From a virus, in IMG/VR virus record IMGVR_UViG_3300008450_000219, positions 1 to 33,605 of that record: DNA of 33,605 nucleotides; one strand, 5' to 3'. The notes beneath the pieces were generated by a model. It saw nothing but the letters and a program-made list of their open reading frames with translations, ran no database searches and had not been told where the DNA came from. Made by a program: the position numbers and the translations under genes. This document shows positions 20,519-29,114 of the stretch, in pieces. The stretch's first letter is position 1, and every line of letters begins with the position of its first letter.

Positions 20519-21625
20519 ATGCCAACCAACTTAACTGGTACCACTATTGCCAGCACGTTTGATCAACTACTGCATGTAGACGACGGCCCAACGGCGACTG
20601 AGAAAACGGTCTACAGCGGGACAGGTGTCGCCACGGCGTTAAGTGTGGGTACAGAGTCCGCTTCCGTGGACAACATCAAACTTGATGGTAACACCATCAG
20701 CACCACGAATACCAACGGCGATCTGACACTCGCGCCCAACGGCACAGGTTCTGTTGCTATCGCCAAAGCTGCTATTACGGGCGGCGCAATCTCCGGGATT
20801 ACCGATCTAGCTATTGCCGACGGCGGCACTGGCGCGTCTACTGCGGTTGATGCACGTGCAAATCTTGGCCTTGCAAGTATGGCGACTCAAGCAGCAAGTG
20901 CTGTGTCTATTACGGGCGGTGCGATTTCGGGTGTATCGTTCTCGGGTTCGTTCACCGGCGTCACCTCCATCGAGTCGGGCACGTTTGCAACCAGCGCAGC
21001 AGCAGCCGGGGTGAACCTCAACGGCAACACGTTGGCCGCTGACGGCACTGACACGAACATCGACATCAACATCACGCCCAAGGGTACGGGTGAGGTAAAC
21101 GTCACGAACATTGACATTCTCAGCGGCAAGGTACCGTTCAATACTATTACGAACCGAGCCTACGCTGCGTTCTCGGACATCACCGACCAGACGGGCAGCG
21201 TAACTGTTCCAGCCGCCGTGAAGTTTGGTACGACCGAGGTCACTGGTGCAGGTATCACGATGGTGACAGACGGCACCAACCTCACGCGCTTGACGTTTGC
21301 TGCGGCGGGCACATATGCTGTGACGCCCAACCTCCAGTTCACCAATACAGATACAGTTGACCACACGGCGACTATCTGGTTTGCGCTAAACGGTACGAAC
21401 ATCACTCGTTCGGCTACCAAGATGTCGATACCAAAAGCCGCTGACGGCGGGAGTGCTTTCTTCCAGATCGTGTTCTACGTGACTGTGACCGCAGGGCAGT
21501 ACGTCCAAGTGTATTGGCTTCCGAGCAACACTGCTGTGACGCTCGACCATACGGCAGCGGTCACCGGCCCACCCGCGATCCCGGCAATCCCGTCCGCAAT
21601 CGTCTCCGCTGAAAGGATCGCGTAA
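20519..21625 (+). CDS. Fibre-like structural protein with jelly-roll-like C-terminus
   Basis: A 368-residue protein. Its first 190 residues are repetitive, with two copies each of an ITGGAISG motif and of an N-DLTLAPNGTGSV / N-DINITPKGTGEV motif, the usual look of a fibre stem. The last 150 residues (AFSDITDQTGSVTVPAAVKF through SIPKAADGGSAFFQIVFYVT) read like a TNF/C1q-type jelly-roll, often the receptor-binding or trimer-forming knob. It is probably a head or tail fibre. The genomic place, near the capsid rather than the tail genes, mildly favours a head fibre. Confidence 0.7.
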   Translation: MPTNLTGTTIASTFDQLLHVDDGPTATEKTVYSGTGVATALSVGTESASVDNIKLDGNTISTTNTNGDLTLAPNGTGSVAIAKAAITGGAISGITDLAIADGGTGASTAVDARANLGLASMATQAASAVSITGGAISGVSFSGSFTGVTSIESGTFATSAAAAGVNLNGNTLAADGTDTNIDINITPKGTGEVNVTNIDILSGKVPFNTITNRAYAAFSDITDQTGSVTVPAAVKFGTTEVTGAGITMVTDGTNLTRLTFAAAGTYAVTPNLQFTNTDTVDHTATIWFALNGTNITRSATKMSIPKAADGGSAFFQIVFYVTVTAGQYVQVYWLPSNTAVTLDHTAAVTGPPAIPAIPSAIVSAERIA

Positions 21626-21879
21626 TGGCAAAGACACCAGCATGGCAGCGCAAGGAAGGCAAAGACCCCAAAGGCGGTTTGAACGCCAAGGGGCGTGCGT
21701 CCTACAACAAAGCCAATCCGGGTAAACCCGGACTGAAGGCTCCGCAACCGCAAGGTGGCCCACGCAAGGATTCGTTCTGCGCTCGGATGGAGGGTATGAA
21801 AAAGAAACTCACCTCCGAGAAGACAGCCAACGATCCCAATAGCCGGATCAACAAAAGCCTGCGGGCGTGGAACTGCTGA
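21625..21879 (+). CDS. Lysine-rich small protein, DUF6321-like
   Basis: An 84-residue, strongly basic protein with the ending SFCARMEGMKKKLTSEKTAN, then DPNSRINKSLRAWNC, and the start MAKTPAWQRKEGKDPKGGLN. I recognise this as a family widespread in aquatic phages, of unknown role and catalogued as DUF6321 as far as I can recall. Its start shares one base with the stop of the previous gene. It may bind DNA or act in the head. Confidence 0.74.
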   Translation: MAKTPAWQRKEGKDPKGGLNAKGRASYNKANPGKPGLKAPQPQGGPRKDSFCARMEGMKKKLTSEKTANDPNSRINKSLRAWNC

Positions 21880-21880
21880 C

Positions 21881-22069
21881 ATGGCTACCAAACCCAAGTC
21901 CACGGTCAACGCCGCTGGCAACTACACGAAGCCTGAGTTGCGCAAACGCATTGTGTCGCAGGTCAAAGCTGCTGCGGTGCAGGGCACTGGCGCAGGCCAA
22001 TGGAGCGCACGCAAAGCGCAACTTGTTGCCAAGAAGTACAAGGCCGCTGGTGGCGGGTACAGGGACTGA
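21881..22069 (+). CDS. Lysine-rich small protein, DUF5872-like
   Basis: A 62-residue basic protein with the ending GQWSARKAQLVAKKYKAAGG and the start MATKPKSTVNAAGNYTKPEL. The pattern is familiar from phage and some large-virus small basic proteins, and I believe it corresponds to DUF5872. The function is unknown. It starts one base after the previous stop. Confidence 0.72.
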   Translation: MATKPKSTVNAAGNYTKPELRKRIVSQVKAAAVQGTGAGQWSARKAQLVAKKYKAAGGGYRD

Positions 22070-22070
22070 T

Positions 22071-22304
22071 ATGAAAGCCCCACAAAAAAGCCTTAAAGAC
22101 TGGGGCGATCAAAAATGGAGAACCAAAAGTGGTAAAAAATCTTCTGACACAGGTGAGCGATACCTTCCTGAAGCTGCAATTAAAAGTCTTAGCCCTGCTG
22201 AGTACGCTGCAACAACACGTGCAAAACGCATGGGCAAAGCTGCGGGGAAACAATTCGTAGCCCAGCCAAAATCTATTGCAAAGAAAACTGCAAAGTACCG
22301 ATAG
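22071..22304 (+). CDS. Third lysine-rich small protein, 77 residues
   Basis: A basic protein with the conserved-looking core YLPEAAIKSLSPAEYAATTR, then AKRMGKAAGKQFVAQPKSIA. Similar cores occur in small proteins of cyanophages and other aquatic phages without known role. The start at 22071 lies one base after the previous stop. With its two neighbours it forms a run of three tightly linked basic proteins. Confidence 0.7.
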   Translation: MKAPQKSLKDWGDQKWRTKSGKKSSDTGERYLPEAAIKSLSPAEYAATTRAKRMGKAAGKQFVAQPKSIAKKTAKYR

Positions 22305-22328
22305 TCAACCACCAAAAGGAAAACTTAA

Positions 22329-22616
22329 ATGAGCAAGATGTACATCCGAGTTAAACGCGACGGTTTTATTTATGACTACAACCCCATCATGGCGAAAAAC
22401 CCTGAGTGCGAGGTTGTGCCCGAAGAAGTCGCGTACCCCGAGCGGTTCATCCCGCCTGCCGCTGCGCAGCGTATCGAGGACGCCGCCGAAGTGGTAAAGG
22501 TTACTGGGCGCAAAAAGAAAGCTGCACTCGACTTGTCAACTGCTGACATTCCAGAGGCTCCAGCGTATACTCCTCCAGAATTGGCTGAGGAAGCCTCACG
22601 AGGATTGCCTGCATGA
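22329..22616 (+). CDS. Small structural-type hypothetical protein, 95 residues
   Basis: The protein has a beta-like start (MYIRVKRDGFIYDYNPIMAK), a Glu/Pro/Ala-rich rest, and a basic patch GRKKKA. AAAGGA precedes the ATG and the end overlaps the adaptor gene (ATGA). Its place suggests a minor head or connector component. No family is recognised. Confidence 0.66.
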   Translation: MSKMYIRVKRDGFIYDYNPIMAKNPECEVVPEEVAYPERFIPPAAAQRIEDAAEVVKVTGRKKKAALDLSTADIPEAPAYTPPELAEEASRGLPA

Positions 22617-23257
22617 CACCCAACGAAGTCATCACTGAAGCGCGTCGTCTGATCCAAGACACCAAAGCGCCGTACCGCTACAGCGATGCGGTGATGCTTG
22701 GCTTTGTCAACCAGACACTCAAACGCATGGTGGTGCTTCGCCCCGATTTGTTCGCCGTCATAGGGACATTCCCTATGTCTGTGGGTACCGTCTTACAGAG
22801 TTGCCCTGCGGACTCTACTCGATTGATCGAAATCTTCCAAGTCCAAGGTGGAAGCGCGGTTACTGAAGTTACCCGTCGGGTGCTTGATCAAACGTCTCCG
22901 TCGTGGGTGAGCGAAGCGGCTGGCACACCAGTGAACTTCATGCGGCATGTGCGCAATCCCAACCGATTTTTTGTATCTCCTCCACCTGCGTCGGGTGTTG
23001 TCCTCGTCGGGGAGTACGCGCAGACGCCACCAGATTACACGATTGACCAAGAGATTACGTACCCCACGGATGCCTACTTCCCGGTCGTTGTGGACGGCAC
23101 CGTGTTCTTGGCTGAGTCCATTGACAATGAGCATGTCAACTCGAACCGCGCCAAGTTGTTCCAAGATGCCTTTGTTCAGGCATTGGGAGTGGGGCTACAG
23201 TCCCGCACCGTCACTGACACAGAGGAAAGCGGGCTTGACCCGAGACAGGTGATCTGA
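22613..23257 (+). CDS. Head-tail adaptor protein, DUF6682-like
   Basis: A 214-residue protein with an all-helical start (NEVITEARRLIQDTKAPYRY, then SDAVMLGFVNQTLKRMVVLR) and a beta-rich rest (FFVSPPPASGVVLVGEYAQT). This helical-then-beta order, a place after the head genes and this length fit phage adaptors that sit under the portal; I associate it with the DUF6682 family. It overlaps the previous gene by four bases and the next by one. Confidence 0.74.
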   Translation: MTPNEVITEARRLIQDTKAPYRYSDAVMLGFVNQTLKRMVVLRPDLFAVIGTFPMSVGTVLQSCPADSTRLIEIFQVQGGSAVTEVTRRVLDQTSPSWVSEAAGTPVNFMRHVRNPNRFFVSPPPASGVVLVGEYAQTPPDYTIDQEITYPTDAYFPVVVDGTVFLAESIDNEHVNSNRAKLFQDAFVQALGVGLQSRTVTDTEESGLDPRQVI

Positions 23258-24033
23258 TGGCTGATCGTACCTTTGCATCCCTTGTACCCCGGATTAACCC
23301 TAGTGTGCCGGGGTGCCCGCAGTCTACCATCGTTCAGTACATCCGGGACGCTGCGATTCGTGCGTGCGAACGCACGCTGTATTGGCGATATGCGGTACCA
23401 CTGTTCAACTTGTTGCCCGGTGTTCACGAGTACAACTACTCGAAGCCAGCCAACACGGATGTCCACGCGCTGTTCGATGCAATAGTCAACGACCGCTCGT
23501 TGGAAAAACTGACCTTGGATAAGGCGCTTGAGTTGTACCCCAAGTGGGTCGATCTCTACAGTGGGCAAGACCCCTCAGTAGTTTGGAGCCTGACACCGCC
23601 GATCTCGACGTTCAACGCACCTGAGTTCAACGAGACGCAGTTCAACGCGAACAGTGCCTACGTGTTGCCAGACTCGATTGTCGCGGACGGAAGCACGCCA
23701 CGGTCAATCTGCCAAGTCACGCCAGATAAATACATCATCTTGCCACTGCCTGATGCGACCGTAGCGTACCGGATGCGCATGTTCGTCGCCCTTAAACCCA
23801 AGCGGTCAGCCACAGGGATGGATGAAGTCATCATGGACGAGCTTGAAGAAGTTCTCATGCACGGCGCACTCCAACATCTTTTGGTATTGCCGGACACAAA
23901 TTGGTCAGATCGGGAACTCGCGGCGTACCATGCCAAACAGTTTACATACCAAGTTGCTGAACGACGTGCCCGAGCCAATCTTGGTAATATGCGCGGCACC
24001 ATGCGTGCGCGGATGCAACCCTTCGGAGCTTGA
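23257..24033 (+). CDS. Connector or tail tubular protein A-like protein
   Basis: A 258-residue protein with an adaptor-like N-terminus (STIVQYIRDAAIRACERTLY, then WRYAVPLFNLLPGVHEYNY) and a C-terminal helical region (YHAKQFTYQVAERRARANLG). The pattern resembles podovirus gatekeeper proteins such as T7 gp11, and it appears to be a distant relative of the preceding adaptor in layout. The exact ring position in the particle is not determined. It starts on the last base of the previous stop. Confidence 0.66.
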   Translation: MADRTFASLVPRINPSVPGCPQSTIVQYIRDAAIRACERTLYWRYAVPLFNLLPGVHEYNYSKPANTDVHALFDAIVNDRSLEKLTLDKALELYPKWVDLYSGQDPSVVWSLTPPISTFNAPEFNETQFNANSAYVLPDSIVADGSTPRSICQVTPDKYIILPLPDATVAYRMRMFVALKPKRSATGMDEVIMDELEEVLMHGALQHLLVLPDTNWSDRELAAYHAKQFTYQVAERRARANLGNMRGTMRARMQPFGA

Positions 24034-24034
24034 T

Positions 24035-24355
24035 ATGGCAGCCCAACTTACAAACAACGCATCTTCGCTTATCCCCGCTGGGGTAAGCAGCATTGCAACG
24101 ACACTGGTAGTAACTACAGGAGACGGCGCGAAATTCCCGATCTTATCTGCTGGCGACAACTTCTATCTTACCTTAGTCGATGTCAACAGCAACTATGAGA
24201 TCGTTAGAGTCACGGCGAGAACGGACGACACCATGACGATTGTGCGGGGGCAGATTGGGACATTGGCGATTCCGTTTCCAGCCAACAGCCGCGCAGAACT
24301 TCGCCTGACTGTCGAAAATGTGATTATTGCCGCTGGCGACTACCTACTGTTGTAA
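24035..24355 (+). CDS. Stand-alone copy of the tail-spike N-terminal domain
   Basis: A 106-residue protein that aligns along its whole length with the first hundred residues of the following spike: NNA-S, FP-L-GD-FY-TL, E-VRV-AR-DTMTI-RGQ-GT and the final A--R-E-R--V. It is therefore the attachment domain without the catalytic or binding part. It may be a cap or second subunit on the tail, or a truncated duplicate retained in the genome. It starts one base after the previous stop. Confidence 0.75.
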   Translation: MAAQLTNNASSLIPAGVSSIATTLVVTTGDGAKFPILSAGDNFYLTLVDVNSNYEIVRVTARTDDTMTIVRGQIGTLAIPFPANSRAELRLTVENVIIAAGDYLLL

Positions 24356-24365
24356 GGATACGACA

Positions 24366-26156
24366 ATGACAGTCAAACTAAAAAACAATGCCGCAAGCAC
24401 AATAACTACCACGATCAGCGCGTCTGATGTGGGGATAGTGGTTGCTTCGGGTACAGGAGCGCTTTTCCCTACGCTCGCGGTGGGTGACTACTTTTACGCC
24501 ACGCTGATCAGCACTGGTGGTACCCAAGAGGTTGTCAGAGTTTCCGCGCGGGTGAGTGATACGATGACCATTGCCCGTGGGCAAGACGGCACTACGGCGC
24601 AGTCGTTCGCAGCGGGGTCACGCATCGAGATGCGCGTCAACGTCGCTGCCATCGAGGACTACGTTTCCAGTGCAGCAGGGGCGATCTTCCCCGACAACTT
24701 CTCCTTGTACAGCGTCAAAGACTTCGGGGCTATAGGCAATGGCATCGTCAATGACAGCGACGCCATCAACGCAGGGCTAGATTTTGTCAAAGTCAACGGC
24801 GGCACATTGGTGTTCCCTGACGGCGTGTATCTGTGTAAAAGCCTTCGACTAGACGGCAACACGAAGTACTACTCTGTTGTCGGGGGCGGCAAGGAACGTG
24901 TCACGTTTAAACATCTTGACGGTAATGGAACCATGTTCAACGACGCTGGCCCCGGCACAATCGGATACACCATCCAAGGGTTTACCCTAAATATGCAACA
25001 CAGTGTGTATTTGCATCCTAGTGCAAATCATGGTTTTGCGATCAAGCAGCGTAGTAACGTAATACTTCGGGACATCCACGTCACTGATTTTTACAACGCC
25101 GCAGCGTTGATATACGACCCTGACATGCTTGGGATTTACGGTAGCAACACCATCGTTGATTGCTCCTGTGATGGTCTTGGCGTTGGTGGTAATGGTTTTC
25201 TGTTCTCAAACATGGATTACTGCTCGTATCTGCGGGTACACGCAAAAGGCGTCATTGATCGTGGCGACGATGATGGGCCGGGGCTTGCAGTGCAGTTTAA
25301 GAACAACTGCCGCTGGGGGACTGCGACTGACATTATCGGGGAAGACTCTCGGACTGCATTTGGATTAGCTGGGGATAACGCAGGACTTTTACCCGGCCCG
25401 TCGTTTATTACAGCTACCAATATTCGGTCTATCAACTGCGACAATCCACTGCGGATGGGCAACGGATCGGTACACAACACAGTCACTAATTTCTATACAG
25501 ACCACCCGGTTACAAGTAATACAGACATAATCCGTATTACTGCTAATTCTATCGGGAACTCAATTATAAACGTCAACATAAAAAATGTTGCCGCATCAAA
25601 ACGTGCGGTCTACTTTGACGACGGATCAAACGATAACAATGTCCATATTGCGGTATTAGACACCGCTATGGATAGCGCACCTGTTGTTGTATTCAATGAC
25701 ACGTGCCAGTACAACAATGTGCGGTTATCCCGTGCTTTAAACCCTAGACTCCGGGCAACATTCGGAGTGTCCCGCATGGCTGACTTCGCAACTCCAAGCG
25801 ACAACAACAGCTTTACGTATGATAACTATCCATACTGGGATAACTTCACCATTGCGAGTGGGGTCATCGCCCTCGAAAATGCGCTCGCGGAGCAGACCGT
25901 GATTGTCGACACCGAGGGGGGCGCAGCGACTGACGATTTGGATACAATCACGACCCACTATCAGCAAGAAGGCCAGAGGATTATCGTCCGCACAAACAAC
26001 GGCTCTCGCGACGTTACAGTGAGGCATCTCGTAGGTAATATCTCGCTGGCGGGTGGAGTCAACTTCACGCTGGCGGTCAACCGTTCCATGCTGCAACTTA
26101 TCTGGAATACAGATTTGTCGCGCTGGGAAGAAGCATTTCGTGTCACCAATGTCTAG
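24366..26156 (+). CDS. Tail spike with beta-helix (pectate-lyase-like) domain
   Basis: A 596-residue protein. Residues 1-105 form the attachment domain shared with the previous gene. From about 118 the pectate-lyase-3-like pattern begins: LYSVKDFGAIGNGIVNDSDA, then GGTLVFPDGVYLCKSLRLDG. The middle is a long run of Asn/Val/Ile-rich strands typical of a right-handed beta-helix, and the last 90 residues (from SGVIALENALAEQTVIVDTE) form a separate C-terminal unit. Such spikes bind and often cleave surface sugars of the host. The start at 24366 is supported by AAGGA nine bases upstream. Confidence 0.85.
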   Translation: MTVKLKNNAASTITTTISASDVGIVVASGTGALFPTLAVGDYFYATLISTGGTQEVVRVSARVSDTMTIARGQDGTTAQSFAAGSRIEMRVNVAAIEDYVSSAAGAIFPDNFSLYSVKDFGAIGNGIVNDSDAINAGLDFVKVNGGTLVFPDGVYLCKSLRLDGNTKYYSVVGGGKERVTFKHLDGNGTMFNDAGPGTIGYTIQGFTLNMQHSVYLHPSANHGFAIKQRSNVILRDIHVTDFYNAAALIYDPDMLGIYGSNTIVDCSCDGLGVGGNGFLFSNMDYCSYLRVHAKGVIDRGDDDGPGLAVQFKNNCRWGTATDIIGEDSRTAFGLAGDNAGLLPGPSFITATNIRSINCDNPLRMGNGSVHNTVTNFYTDHPVTSNTDIIRITANSIGNSIINVNIKNVAASKRAVYFDDGSNDNNVHIAVLDTAMDSAPVVVFNDTCQYNNVRLSRALNPRLRATFGVSRMADFATPSDNNSFTYDNYPYWDNFTIASGVIALENALAEQTVIVDTEGGAATDDLDTITTHYQQEGQRIIVRTNNGSRDVTVRHLVGNISLAGGVNFTLAVNRSMLQLIWNTDLSRWEEAFRVTNV

Positions 26157-26165
26157 GGAACTGAC

Positions 26166-26357
26166 GTGATCAAAATCGACTTTGAAATAAACGGCTTCCG
26201 CGATGCGCTGCATCTTGCAGACGACCACGGTCTGACCGACGCCGAGATTAAGGCGTTGCAGCAGACTCGGTACGACAAGTGGCGCGACTTTGTTGATAAT
26301 CCGCCTGTATCGGACGATGTAGGCGAGCCTGTTGTAGACACACCTGCTGAGGAGTAA
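26166..26357 (+). CDS. Small protein after the tail spike, GTG start, 63 residues
   Basis: Starts MIKIDFEINGFRDALHLADD and contains LTDAEIKALQQTRYDKWRDF, a pattern seen in small phage proteins next to fibre genes. It begins at GTG nine bases after the spike's stop and ends two bases before the adhesin gene. It could help fold or attach the fibre, though this is inferred from place. The acidic Pro/Val-rich tail (GEPVVDTPAEE) is probably flexible. Confidence 0.66.
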   Translation: MIKIDFEINGFRDALHLADDHGLTDAEIKALQQTRYDKWRDFVDNPPVSDDVGEPVVDTPAEE

Positions 26358-26359
26358 GC

Positions 26360-27958
26360 ATGGCAGCACGATTTTGGGTAACAGGCGGCACCGGCAACTG
26401 GAACAGCACAACCAACTGGTCTGCGACCTCTGGCGGGGCTTCTGGTGCGTCCGTGCCCGGTTCTGCCGACACTGCTGCGCTTGATGCCAACTCAGGCGCA
26501 GGCACAGTTACGCTCGACATCAGCCCAGACATTCAAACCCTGACCTGCACAGGCTTCACAGGTGCGCTTGCTTTTGGTACCAACACGATTTCGCTAAACA
26601 GCACAGGCACAATTTTCACTGGCGCTACGACCATGACGGTGACAGGTACGCCACAGATTATTTGCACTAACTCAAGCGCTACTAGCCGAGTAATCAGCCC
26701 TCAAATAGTTACTGAGGTGAATAGTATTTCGTTCAGGATTACTGCTGGTACTGGAACATTTACAAATACTGCCAGCCACGTTGTTCGTGATTTGGATTTT
26801 ACAGACGGCACCAATCCAACCGGGTATGCTGGCGCATTTGGTGCAAACAACGTAACTATTTATGGAAATTTAACAGCGTCCACCGGGATGACTCAAACTG
26901 CCGGAACAGGCACAATTACTTTTGCCGCCACATCAGGCACAAAGACAATCAACACCGCTGGCGTGGCATTTGAGCGTCCATTCACTTTCAATGGTGTAGG
27001 TGGCACTTGGCAACTTCAAGCCGCATTGACTTCTGGCGCAACTCGCGCCTGCACTTTGACCAACGGCACGTTAGATTTTAATGGCTATACCGCCACGTTT
27101 GGCAACTTTTCTTCCAGCAATTCCAACGTTCGTGCATTGGCGTTTGGGGCGGCGGGCAAATTAGTTCTTACGGGGATAGGCACCATTACCGCTTACACCA
27201 CATCAACTGCGACCAACTTAACTTTAACCGGTTCGCGGCGGGTTGAAATTACCGGCGCTGCGATTGCTGGTGGTACAAGATCAATCACTGGTGGATTATT
27301 ATCGACGGGCGGCGGTTCTGCGGCAAATGCAGTGGATTTTTTTATAAGCGCCGGTGCTGATTCAATCAACTTAGGTACAGCGAACCGTGCGTATAGAACG
27401 ATTGACTTTACCGGGTTTTCTGGAAGTACAGCCGTCAACGTAGCTCCTCAGCTTTACGGCTCGTTGGTCTTATCTTCCACCATGACAGTATCTAGTGGCG
27501 CAAACATTTGGGTATTTGCGGCAACCGATGCACAGACAATTACAACCAATGGCGTGACATTAGATTCCAACATTACTTTTGATGGTGTTGGTGGAACGTG
27601 GGCCATGCAGGATGCACTCACGTTGGGGTCTACTCGTACATTGACTATGACCAACGGCACGCTGCAACTTAAAAGCGGCGCAACGTCTACAGTCGGTGCA
27701 TTTGCTACGTCAGGTACCACGCTGAAGTATCTTCAGTCCACGACGCCGGGGTCGCAAGCCACACTGTCGCAGTCAAGCGGTACAGTCAGCAGCAGTTATC
27801 TGTCGATCCGAGACATCAACGCCACGGGTGGCGCTGTGTGGCGAGCCTATACGACCAATCAGAACGTGAACGCCGGGAACAACACCGGTTGGGATTTTAT
27901 CCAGCAGATTGGCCGATACATCTATACTCGCCGGAAAAACAAACGAATTCTTTATTAA
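26360..27958 (+). CDS. Repeat-containing adhesin, beta-helix type
   Basis: A 532-residue Gly/Thr/Ser/Asn-rich protein. The start RFWVTGGTGNWNSTTNWSA, followed by a PGSADTAALD segment, is familiar from bacterial and phage adhesin-like proteins. Two internal repeats of roughly 100 residues are visible (about 140-245 and 345-445), sharing TFNGVGGTW / TFDGVGGTW, the R-TLTNGTL block and others. The C-terminus is short and basic (YTRRKNKRILY). It is probably a second host-binding fibre. GAGGAG precedes the ATG. Confidence 0.75.
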   Translation: MAARFWVTGGTGNWNSTTNWSATSGGASGASVPGSADTAALDANSGAGTVTLDISPDIQTLTCTGFTGALAFGTNTISLNSTGTIFTGATTMTVTGTPQIICTNSSATSRVISPQIVTEVNSISFRITAGTGTFTNTASHVVRDLDFTDGTNPTGYAGAFGANNVTIYGNLTASTGMTQTAGTGTITFAATSGTKTINTAGVAFERPFTFNGVGGTWQLQAALTSGATRACTLTNGTLDFNGYTATFGNFSSSNSNVRALAFGAAGKLVLTGIGTITAYTTSTATNLTLTGSRRVEITGAAIAGGTRSITGGLLSTGGGSAANAVDFFISAGADSINLGTANRAYRTIDFTGFSGSTAVNVAPQLYGSLVLSSTMTVSSGANIWVFAATDAQTITTNGVTLDSNITFDGVGGTWAMQDALTLGSTRTLTMTNGTLQLKSGATSTVGAFATSGTTLKYLQSTTPGSQATLSQSSGTVSSSYLSIRDINATGGAVWRAYTTNQNVNAGNNTGWDFIQQIGRYIYTRRKNKRILY

Positions 27959-27967
27959 GGAGTAACC

Positions 27968-28306
27968 ATGCCAGCAGCAGCACTTCCATTCAGCCCTCTG
28001 GGCCTCACGGTGTCCTTCACCGCCGCCGCTACCGCACCTACCGCAGCACAAGCTGTGTCTTCAGCACCAACGACACGCCCAGCGTATCAGTACCGTGTTG
28101 TAAACGCAGGCTCAGAAACTGTGCTGCTCGGCGTTGGTGCGACTGATGCTGCCGCGCAAGCCGCAGCAGTTTCGATTGCCGCAGGCGCGATCCCACTTCT
28201 GTCTGGTGCAGTTGAAGTCTTTGGCTTTCCCGCTGGGTCGTACTTCACTGGTGATACTGCCTCCGGTACATCGGTGGTGTACGTCACTCCGGGCGAAGGA
28301 ATGTAA
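27968..28306 (+). CDS. Small Ala-rich structural-type protein, 112 residues
   Basis: An Ala/Thr/Val-rich protein (VSFTAAATAPTAAQAVSSAP, YRVVNAGSETVLLGVGATDA) with a beta-sandwich feel, ending VYVTPGEGM. It is likely a small virion protein near the tail fibres. AAGGAG precedes the ATG by six bases. No family is recognised. Confidence 0.66.
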   Translation: MPAAALPFSPLGLTVSFTAAATAPTAAQAVSSAPTTRPAYQYRVVNAGSETVLLGVGATDAAAQAAAVSIAAGAIPLLSGAVEVFGFPAGSYFTGDTASGTSVVYVTPGEGM

Positions 28307-28307
28307 T

Positions 28308-28487
28308 ATGGCGACGGCAAACGAAATCGAGAACAAACTGATAACGCACGAAGCAATTTGTGCGGAGCGGTACAGCACGTTCATCGCTCGTGTCGACCGT
28401 TTGGAGAAACTGCTTATCAAAGCAGCGGGCACCCTCATCGTAGGGATGGCGGGTGTCATTATTGCAATCGTAACCAAAGGAGTTTGA
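28308..28487 (+). CDS. Small single-span membrane protein, holin-like or accessory lysis protein
   Basis: A 59-residue protein: charged start MATANEIENKLITHEAICAE, a short amphipathic helix (VDRLEKLLIKAAG) and one membrane span (TLIVGMAGVIIAIVTKGV). The THEAICAERY block followed by a C-terminal span is a layout seen in small phage membrane proteins of the XhlA/holin-like kind. It lies about 1.2 kb before the 3TM-type holin, so it may be an accessory lysis protein. It starts one base after the previous stop. Confidence 0.68.
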   Translation: MATANEIENKLITHEAICAERYSTFIARVDRLEKLLIKAAGTLIVGMAGVIIAIVTKGV

Positions 28488-28489
28488 TC

Positions 28490-28642
28490 ATGCCCGGAAT
28501 GATGATGAAAGACAAAAAGCCCGCCGCCAAACCGATGGCTTACAAAAAAGGCGGTATGGTCTTCAAGCCATGTGCTGCGTGCCCCAATGCTGCCAAGTGC
28601 AAAGCAATGGGCAAGTGCATGTTGAAGTCCAAAGCCAAGTAA
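28490..28642 (+). CDS. Cys- and Lys-rich micropeptide, 50 residues
   Basis: Four cysteines at 28, 31, 37 and 43 in CAACPNAAKCKAMGKC, in a basic protein with a Met-rich start. This could bind a metal ion or form disulphides. It has a ribosome site (AAAGGAG) and sits inside the lysis-region operon. Similar small basic peptides are seen in aquatic phages. No function is known. Confidence 0.64.
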   Translation: MPGMMMKDKKPAAKPMAYKKGGMVFKPCAACPNAAKCKAMGKCMLKSKAK

Positions 28643-28664
28643 ACCTATGGACTAGGGAGACTTG

Positions 28665-29114
28665 ATGCTCGCCGAAATCGCCGCTGCAAACGCAGCGTTT
28701 GCTGTCATCAAGGCTGCCCTAGCAAACGGTAAGGAACTGTCTGACCTTGGCTCACGGGTCTTTGATTACTTCGACAATAAAGCCAAGATTCAGCAGCACG
28801 TTGCTAAAAAGGGCGGCGGCTCCGACCTTGAGGAGTTCATGGCGCTTGAGCGCCTGAGACAACAAGAGGAAGAATTGCGTGAGCGAATGGTGTACGCCGG
28901 TCGTCCGGGTATGTGGGATGATTGGGTAAAGTTTCAAGCCCAAGCAGCGCGGAGAAGGCGCGAGGCACAAGAAGCAGCGGCTCGGGCCAAAGCGCAGCGT
29001 GCCGCAAAAATCGAGCAGATGGTTGAGTACATCGTCCTCGGCATTGCGTCTTTGATTTTAACTGCGCTTTTGGTGTACGGTATTGTGGTCTACACGATGT
29101 ATATACGACAATGA
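28665..29114 (+). CDS. Coiled-coil protein with C-terminal membrane span, 149 residues
   Basis: Starts MLAEIAAANAAFAVIKAALA, then a long charged coiled coil (FMALERLRQQEEELRERMVY and QAARRRREAQEAAARAKAQR) and one membrane span at the end (IVLGIASLILTALLVYGIVV). I recognise this pattern from cyanophages and other aquatic phages; it has no assigned function. Location beside the holin suggests a lysis or envelope role. ATG at 28665 is preferred over the TTG one codon earlier because GGGAG is spaced better. Confidence 0.7.
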   Translation: MLAEIAAANAAFAVIKAALANGKELSDLGSRVFDYFDNKAKIQQHVAKKGGGSDLEEFMALERLRQQEEELRERMVYAGRPGMWDDWVKFQAQAARRRREAQEAAARAKAQRAAKIEQMVEYIVLGIASLILTALLVYGIVVYTMYIRQ

